Source of the DNA: Opitutia bacterium
GTDB taxonomy: Bacteria > Verrucomicrobiota > Verrucomicrobiia > Opitutales > JABJCN01
Reading direction: 5' to 3'
Length of the DNA: 40,016 bases
NCBI GenBank assembly: GCA_018668635.1
Contig: JABJCN010000156.1
Span: forward strand, 1-40,016
The notes beneath the pieces are model-generated. The model did not search any database. It saw only the letters and a program-made list of their open reading frames with translations, and was not told the DNA's origin. This document shows positions 39,401 to 40,016 of the stretch, one piece after another (position 1 is the stretch's first letter; each line of letters opens with the position of its first letter). The position numbers and the translations under genes were made by a program.

Positions 39401-40016
39401 TGGCCACCGTTGGTCCCCCGATCGGTGAGACCAAGCCTCCTTCGGATGTAACGCCGTCTTCGGCAACGCTTAACGTCAAGATTACCGGTACGGGTGGTTT
39501 CCGTCAGGAGCTTCCCGGTACCGATGCCCTCGTAACCGATGCCCTCCGTGCCCACTGGCGCATGGATGAGGGTTCAGGAACCACGATCACGGACGAGGCC
39601 ATCGACGTGCCCGGTAAGCTCGGTCAATATGTCGGTACATTTAACGGCGGTGCACCCGCCAAATGGGTTGCCGGTAAGTTCGGTCAGGCACTTGAGTTTA
39701 ATACTGGTGACAATCAGGTCGTGCTGCCCGTGGAATCGCACCCACCATCCAGTGGAATGGCCATGTCCATCTCCTTCTGGTCCTGGGGTGCCGACAACGT
39801 GAAGCGCAACACCTCAATCTTAGAAGCCACCAATGGTAATAACCGAATCACCAATCTCCACCACCCGTGGGGTAGTGGACGTGTCTATTGGGACAGCGGT
39901 AACGGGGGACATGACCGTCTGGAAAAAACCCCGGACATCAACTGGCTCAAGGGCAGTTGGGCGAACTGGGTATTTACCAAGGATCGTGTTACCAGTACCA
40001 TGAAAATTTTCCACAA
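21403..40016 (+). CDS. Giant secreted multidomain protein (LamG, Fn3-like, Ig-like, DUF2341, glycine-rich); 3' end outside the window
   Basis: One frame stays open from the ATG at 21403 to the window edge (at least 6,204 codons). Residues 1-75 are a long signal region with a hydrophobic core (LHVSMLITGVVAFSLSMA) and a likely cut after PIMA. Domain order by nucleotide: LamG-like 21655-22218; bacterial Ig-like 22276; LamG with PA14-like insert 22561-23630; discoidin-like 23935-24400; LamG-like 24583-25215; two Fn3-like to 25950; LamG 25980; putative-Ig 26635; two Fn3-like 26880-27480; LamG-like 27532-28190; putative-Ig 28220; LamG 28560; DUF2341 plus LamG 29176-30140; a second such set 30430-31980; further Ig, Fn3 and lectin-like domains to 33105; nested domains 33130-34890; glycine-rich modules 34897-37785; LamG 37905; Ig and Fn3-like; final LamG truncated. 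Probably a cell-surface adhesin or glycan-binding protein. The function is inferred from domains alone. Confidence 0.88.
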   Translation, partial: MKMQTNDTRSNNLKQNTLGGVARRILTGIGIASGHSVGFAKKVLTNFTGGLCLHVSMLITGVVAFSLSMAQPIMAADFYINDATPKLWLDAGVGVSGGTWTDQSGSDNNATKKGSPTVVANALNGKPVMRYSGASGEYHDFTNMNNVRTAFWVLKTKDGGGFSSLLGDNNQYHFHPDGNLFWSSAHTNANVKNGSLRQNGVSKTGHTDKKPDAYAVLSFRTAGNVEVSNFFSDRGIGGRNFKGDLAELAIFDVALTDAQIAKIEGSLAWKYGLQGDLAADHAWKSTDPAVPAWAVATLSVANGNKAKPTVTLEWTASVSGFTADDISATNATISNFRVLGSKKQSFVITPNAAETEVTISMDAGKFTIGGKDNLAFSSKYNYTRGVTRQGDLSAWFKFDEASGASTSSSVYAPGLLEGTLSGNMSFSPNPGNLGVKQEPYAARAGGNGKAPWAGNLTIVYTGQIYDADGKMSFYENIDDKTWLKVNNQVLLDDAGWNNATVGQTNFGQGGWFDFEVRFSNGGGGAGEVGGMGFGWDETGAAATNNKALFTYPVNSSSKTIFRSGLAAALTDSSFAEGKFGSAVEITSNTARVQIAGNGVDLGAEWTISSWYKQLYPASAWRTLARGKSTDHTIMGHSSSNKVGVYINGNGDWQDSGGALTPAADTSSWHHIAGVGSGGKTKIYVDGVLVGTSNRQSTSDVYSIGNYQGGGQRFAKYIDDFRIYNVALSDAEISTIYGNGEGDFGPITDISVAGGLDTTVFPVAVTVDFKENGAALNVIGFEESDIVVNGGTIKDFTKVNDSQYTLNIYPEDVPSSITVSIPAGAALSPGEEPTGASSANINFSTEKALKYSSVSVNKGFNAGAVGALSDEYIPKGHNKGDSWNSGKYVAVNSDNSEWTFEFDKDYSFSKVRLDYQEWNGTTQYNQITVSSSLDGAAWEQVGPLVNSRAGLQRLPLTMDIDLGGASGRYIKLHFKKMSGSWGVMMGEVRFWASGGPTISGGSRVQHYANKSKAFSADIQAGGATQFASKGLPSWLTLNNTTGNLSGTAPDKFVGTFQPDVYEGLEMWLNADEAPGGQGDTVFKWQDDSGSGNHADNVQGNPTIETDALNGHRVISFDGVDDLLWTSRNFDDLGSGYTLFSVARYKGAPQARLISSKTQNWLWGFWNNRINQWHPNGWVSNHGGTDTNWHLHSGHITNAGDPVANFWVDGNHKGNNSKGSNNSAYKPGKMAFGGVWNNTGEMSNGQVAEVILYNRVLNDTERKMVEAYLSQKYDMTHPSKSIDTAIDNYPFKFKILAGNADGTDAKEFRVSLIDLPAIQALDATLPGLYSGTTNGKVTSTGNDKANVKVYFGPADGEDNTSNWQRSSTVGEYTEATDISQIIKGLQLDTKNYYRYLITNRGGFPVWSETKSFNTIGGLEKPQFDDPIVSELKYTAAVLNINITETGGEEPQVVLYWGNEDAGTDAFTWDNAIDLGARGKGAFTAEIQGIAAPSIYFARVAATNPAGTVWSTYATTFTPGAPPYVQGNSLELYYDFNDGSGDVAKDTSGKGRDGSIKNGAKFVDGKFDKALDFANPNKGSNDVSGLWVEAPGFTMGGGPMAVSVWVNYDEFRNWSRIIDFAKSAGQDNIILANRGSGSEGYWGIRKSGASIELRQGNFWEKNKWLHVVGTQDSDNKMRLYKNGVKIKEVNGLDPASTFRVGNRIGRSHWNDSYFDGQMDELRIYSTGLSQDDVNAIYGGGNGETPVTAPVITSAVTKSGEVKKDFLYILTTDTPNVVFGAYNLPPGLSISGAKISGKPLVGGTYSVTLTASTSAVTGTKILTVTIPASPALVRALPATNVLASTARVNGEVVETGGDNPTVTLYFGATDANDDVDGWNLNKAMGVKSKEGFNVDLDSLFLNKTYFYRFKTTNSAGDSWSTVQSFTTLDHVLKPVLGADMSATDITGSRVTLNGSLISAGGGDTIVKIHWGDKDPGATVTGWDHSLSLGNLVPGKFSWDIDEGFAPPKVYHARYEAINSAGSTWSDALHFTALPSKSTKLTKTAVSDLAVWFNGTDIDADGSPDDLINGQKILSWKDSSGNAYDASLYRSDPNYVKVGSHGSPAINFDGDDSLYTTQKFTNILGDPGHTIFTIARYTGGDSERIFSTRDGRNWLFGYHGNTVKRWYSDGWITNIGGSDTAWHMHIGDIGPRGVGDPEANLWVDGQHVTVKSRGSNNNNTYPTDFQMGGYRGNNEYSKCEVSEVLMFSRVLPESDRHVVEGYLAHKYQKAGTLAASHPYKNEPPYFGAAAPDVLLPDVVKASVGNPWLLKIEANNAANSYSGYDLPSWLTVDGEYLKGTPTADGVFDITIAAANDNGNGLKKIKLEVTDFAKWPYSMDFTTKSMSPSDETLSLHWNLDEGSGTTATDLSGSTPGPDGVAGNADDVPANTGVLTGGTVVGQDGRLGKAFKFDGKDDKVTRTLPANTTYEKFTLSLWAKPAVLGQTTNASIFNSGNTGNDFQIDLDGAVPGEWRYVGDKVGTKKLGMATKDWTHIAVVCNGADTKLYFNGLEKYNIAGKKDNIFQHFQIGTNRSSNKFFNGLIDDVRIYTTDLSGADLYALADTRLKNFPVLVRLRDGLGGFSYKQVKSLKGGDIRFLSTSGNELPYSFDEWNSDGESDLWVSLDSVNLNGGDKFTMYWGNPDATAIPSYSTNGSAWQDYILVSHLGETNHIIDSSPQGSNGIGLNNVTKPTYGIIGSARTFTADNNSIVFPARDKDVKSLTASAWFYFTKVPGNDETFFYTKSWTTGDTRAYFHDSNADGPNFRYEVHSGNPSNIGRAPTTGVISEDDLNKWTHITTVYDSLNKRYTFYKNGGVYYSCSISNPSSAKVSTGIVLGANENGNWREMRSANIDQFEVSSVVRSHAWIKASIESATPGSGFLTPSNFDGPPEFIGDVQITGLIHKGTNGQDVSEAINFKVPIKGSADTITAVGLPAGLTLGNDGTISGTPLTGGTTPITLTATGKGVSVEKKITVRVVDTTLYTHTLTLSFPSYAGGTNNLENFPVLVELGTHLNNFSYNSFLTPEGGDLRFYDATPGSASVGRELNYEMEQWDPAGKSYAWVQVPNLTKDTKVIVTWANADDAVLPDYRFTGSTWSDGFAGVFHLPPVNFLQKFTDSSLNFAHGDDVSMPETEQSYISSAANFGNSQIDVPGVGSLGTVNEGDYSISLWAKLKGDITTGTPGLKEYIFNGSYNDTNIDPLDSGKGFLSGSVVPVSEIIWTANENINWNGGQINTRSGGKTGTDRLGMAWEGILVVGNGSPVNAGDISFGTRSDDGSVVWVDKNKNGKFDNGEMIVNNKGGHGQQNRAGNLNLAAGQYKWGAGFYEGGGGEYVGIRWKQGKEGDYNKMSWINPGQYNGMFLAPNNGMPLATSAANDMGIVIAPGNKPKFTDKGALEGASLTGSEIQKDQWNHIVGTVDRINGVTTLYVNGAQEATSSFTPGALASDLEGANWLLGSSAQANMELDEVRFSTANRSADWVKASFDNQKQNQSLVSYAEVTGPARISSNLSVEFTANTTSEYDIKATKNPAGFAALNLPGGMSVDLDTGKISGSPEVAGTFEVTLQVMYPDGSLIEETLTIIVKASAPEIAASAPTEVQDTNTKFNGTVTKTGGDFPSVFVYYGNEDGANDPSAWDHAVNIGRQGGAFSEKIGDLTPNSDYFYRLQASNSAGTVWDGSATWYSAFDGINDSTLGKMHGPTEINTKDKYLRLTKPINSQATTVYIPDLNPGKAIKNFNASFDLYQGPGSDDPADGVSFYFGPIADTKNLADNANENGLKIHFKIYQTDQIEIRYNKASIKTTQKHLLLGEFVPVSISISQSGRTRVMHGSTIIDTTISGWNPAAGWNFAFGGRTGGQNALQAIDNLNISVLKDSAQTFKTQQTTKPVVANNPAQDVSGSGATLSANVVAVGTGTVDNGKSPSFSKESIEGLELWLDASDVATLAKNTDGSGGQPANNNDVKYWADKSGRDNHARNHIKRTGNIPKYKTGARNGKSALEFTNDVLVVDNSARFDELDQMTMFVVVKSHDISNWAPMLSKRGESNQGWQLRRRGGDDRITLTVRGTSGTDDPAANPYVKHRGKWRIFAARYDGNSRTQWGNGRQEYSFSDTGTIPATASKVAIGARDNNGDNNISMSGNMTFGEIIFFKTGISNSQVAMIEGYLQDKWKVDDGIVQADHRYKDVAPDFSERSNGSKLTLYYGISDGGEDTGAWDNKIEIGNYLNEISNDGFIGKGYARNPDARGHGTSYTDQEHFFRVSIEDLKKIAPTGKKIITSEPGGSGFNFDGDNDFKQIGIGITSNDNYMALFEAYLTPKQTGEHTFKMDNRDDRQAMWLDKNRNGIYELSEGEKLGNAPWDVNNIKVNLDAGKSYMFAMLSGEYGGGSKFRSRITAPGISQRIIKPLENAQKGMFTWPLLSNGQDVSTQIDTTVAISGLVKGAKYYYRFYAQNTPDGGGATQVDWADSTGSFTAEKVLDFETGTIAFDTTAATWSHSSGASGAGEVVEQTWTDQQGNDITYKKAVFKYDRINIGTSVSVTLSGSNPISLQTENNGNISLGANLIANGGNGLNGRTTGGVGILGGSDGGRSNYDPGDPGAGIGGGAKTGTGHDTHFRQWIAAGGSYGGKGSDRAGWGRTVDAGPTYGDRKISALLGGSGGSGAHHDAQGSGAAGGGAIELVADGNGDVTILAGVQIAANGGDAAAGKVGAGGSGGAIRIEGRNVTNNGILSAKGGKEGKDDRSAAGGGGRIALIAREKLVPGSTNVGGGMNGRGTAPKGEDGTLHVEATSGGMDALVFNTGIVTIDTTQANIIHSGGGGLAFGQIEDRVYTSADGVDTSYGVCTFTFDKISITGSALVIVKGANSLSLKTRNSGDITIGTSIGASGGNGSADERGPIGKGVLGGGDGGVAYPETYGKGIGGGNIGRWRGGGGSYGGLGNRSQDPDAYGKTYGDAALTSLLGGSGGGGSRDGRGSGAGGGGAIEFLAHDKGKFTLSKNMSITVNGGTTDGGTGGSGSGGAIRIEAGSVEIHGKLSAVGGDRNNTEHHQTGHGGGGRIAIHTTGSFITSDTYTYDVSGYNHGTYAVYGSTSTEGALEDLSINGGTLTFTTESAGWYHTSGVHGQGTLALHETPEGQLTVAELSFRSVNIGALTTVKFDGPNPLAIKAIDSTGSAGRSFTIGSDALDKSFKMAGDSTSYLPIGTTISLRGSTYNVDSSKFVSGNTEIILNKAHGATAGNSFSVVSDAGAITINANLDASAQGYSKSDGNGAIPVPGTLGGGYGGGGHPNRTDGTGIGKGGNANNGSGGGGHANIGGKGSEVTAGGKAYGTPGIAYLFAGSGGGGGWHGPGGGGGGAISLEADRDLNIGTDVTISVNGGNNEPFEYTSTGAGSAGSIRLRGRSIINKGTLTAKGGAPGSGGRGGAGSDGRISFNYAKDLEKGTYDVGTGTVGISTVPAITGTFNANGNLAASATWQEFTAPTAYDDLVFWWSFEEGSGKSAIDYSGNNLHGSLERDTKYQDGLFGKAIYLDGNGDRVRLNYNPLIAVEQYTVSIWMKTQQDNDGWAGLFGRNGRIYNIWLNQANNNTGINYLHHRFWDNGSTNSGAPDAKAPGGGRLTHNKWWHIVAWNDGVTSATWVNGTKMTTGNVNGVLKNKASTLWLGANPENGNNQMKGWIEDARLYNKGLSATQIATIYGDGEGDKPKGAIEDIATLTGTQNPTAFSATGLPAGIIVDPNTGEIKGTPSTVGTFEVLVTAGNLAGSSAAQVLELVVNPAVPTLKNTAATNIGSNSAIANVEILTTGGKNPSITVYYGRTDGGTNTDSENGGWTDKVEFGEQEAGTFQIGISGLDKGAAYKYRTLADHGIEGLAGTWAADTISFTTSNVAGPPLVAAKDATNIAGTTSDVSGQLLSYDGSDKPTITVYYGKEDKGATAAGWDANKSLGAKDTGVFTGQITGMSPSTIYYYRFKASNGGGNHFSEAKSLATVGPPIGETKPPSDVTPSSATLNVKITGTGGFRQELPGTDALVTDALRAHWRMDEGSGTTITDEAIDVPGKLGQYVGTFNGGAPAKWVAGKFGQALEFNTGDNQVVLPVESHPPSSGMAMSISFWSWGADNVKRNTSILEATNGNNRITNLHHPWGSGRVYWDSGNGGHDRLEKTPDINWLKGSWANWVFTKDRVTSTMKIFH
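24583..25215 (+). repeat. LamG-like module with WHLHSG/GHITN signature, copy 1 (paralogous to 27532-28190)
   Basis: Within the giant protein, this module opens EMWLNADEAPGGQGDTVFKW and ends ILYNRVLNDTERKMVEAYL. It shares with 27532-28190 the order WxDSSGN, ISFDG, FSVARYxG, NWLWGFW/NWLFGYH, NGWVSNHGGTDTNWHLH and EVILYNRVL/EVLMFSRVL. The two are protein-level duplicates, diverged at the DNA level. Confidence 0.75.
27532..28190 (+). repeat. LamG-like module, copy 2 (paralogous to 24583-25215)
   Basis: This copy begins DLAVWFNGTDIDADG and ends PESDRHVVEGYLAHKY. It is preceded by two Fn3-like domains and followed by a putative-Ig domain (LPSWLTVDGEYLKGTPTADG), so this segment looks like a unit that has been duplicated within the gene. 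Confidence 0.72.
34897..35847 (+). repeat. Glycine-rich module 1 of the giant protein
   Basis: About 317 residues open with VLDFETGTIAFDTTAATWSH, then the FKYDRINIGTSVSVTLSG strand, NISLGANLIANGGNG, glycine-rich turns, ALLGGSGGSGAHHDAQGSG, a GAIELVADG strand, GGAIRIEGRNVTNNGILSAK, and GGGGRIALIAREKL. The same ordered signatures recur in the next two modules. It is likely a beta-helix or stacked beta-roll. Confidence 0.8.
35848..36741 (+). repeat. Glycine-rich module 2 of the giant protein
   Basis: About 298 residues repeat the module 1 order: ALVFNTGIVTIDTTQANIIH, FTFDKISITGSALVIVKG, DITIGTSIGASGGNGS, SLLGGSGGGGSRDGRGSG, GAIEFLAHDKG, GGAIRIEAGSVEIHGKLSAV and GGGGRIAIHTTGS. It directly abuts module 1. 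Confidence 0.8.
36742..37785 (+). repeat. Glycine-rich module 3 of the giant protein
   Basis: About 348 residues repeat the order with more divergence: ALEDLSINGGTLTFTTESAG, LSFRSVNIGALTTVKFDG, AITINANLDASAQG, YLFAGSGGGGGWHGPGGG, GAISLEADRDLN, GSIRLRGRSIINKGTLTAKG and GSDGRISFNYAKDL. It carries an insertion of about 60 residues after the second strand (FTIGSDALDKSFKMAGDS). A LamG domain follows at 37905. Confidence 0.75.

Noticed and set aside
1-40016. CRISPR array, prophage or insertion sequence
   Set aside because: No regularly spaced short repeats with unique spacers, no cas, transposase or phage structural genes were seen on either strand.

Overview
The window looks like a chromosomal segment of a marine-type member of the Verrucomicrobiota (Opitutae/Puniceicoccales-like), but this is inferred only from gene content. 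The signs are a giant LamG/DUF2341/Ig-like surface protein, a sulfatase next to a deoxy-sugar (L-fucose) catabolic operon, an ebo-type cluster, weak or absent Shine-Dalgarno sequences at many starts, and a 2-oxoacid:ferredoxin oxidoreductase of the KorAB type. Nothing in the sequence fixes the species.

Layout. Positions 1-404 hold the tail of a secreted protein, possibly a subtilase followed by an adhesion-type beta domain. Positions 516-3407 are korA-korB, the 2-oxoglutarate (2-oxoacid):ferredoxin oxidoreductase. Positions 3459-5786 are housekeeping genes on the minus strand: tRNA-Ser(TGA), a spermidine-synthase-like protein, rpmB (L28) with a clear terminator, and a MidA-type methyltransferase. 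Positions 5857-9249 are a small accessory patch anchored on tRNA-Leu(CAA). It holds three diverged paralogues of a membrane-anchored PH-like protein, a 29-bp perfect duplication of the tRNA 3' end, and a coupled small Cys-rich gene.

Positions 9350-12655 are a plus-strand cluster with EboB (TatD-like), EboE (TIM barrel) and EboC (UbiA-like) members of the ebo metabolite-trafficking system, led by a small unrecognised gene. Positions 12865-18310 are a tightly spaced five-gene minus-strand operon: a UxaA-family dehydratase, a 2-keto-3-deoxy-L-fuconate dehydrogenase-like SDR, an FAH-family diketo acid hydrolase, an L-fucose dehydrogenase-like SDR and an LhgO-like FAD oxidase. Together these plausibly turn L-fucose into pyruvate and L-lactate by the non-phosphorylating route. 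A quinone-oxidoreductase-like gene diverges from the operon and converges on a secreted formylglycine sulfatase, which would suit a cell that desulfates and eats fucose-containing sulfated polysaccharides.

From 21403 to the window end (18.6 kb, at least 6,204 codons, no stop seen) one reading frame encodes a giant secreted multidomain protein. It has LamG-like, fibronectin-III-like, putative-Ig, DUF2341, discoidin-like and PA14-like domains, and three tandem glycine-rich modules of about 300 residues. Several domains are inserted inside other domains. This protein, the tRNA-Leu duplication with its paralogue family, and the fucose operon with non-canonical members are the parts most worth a second look.
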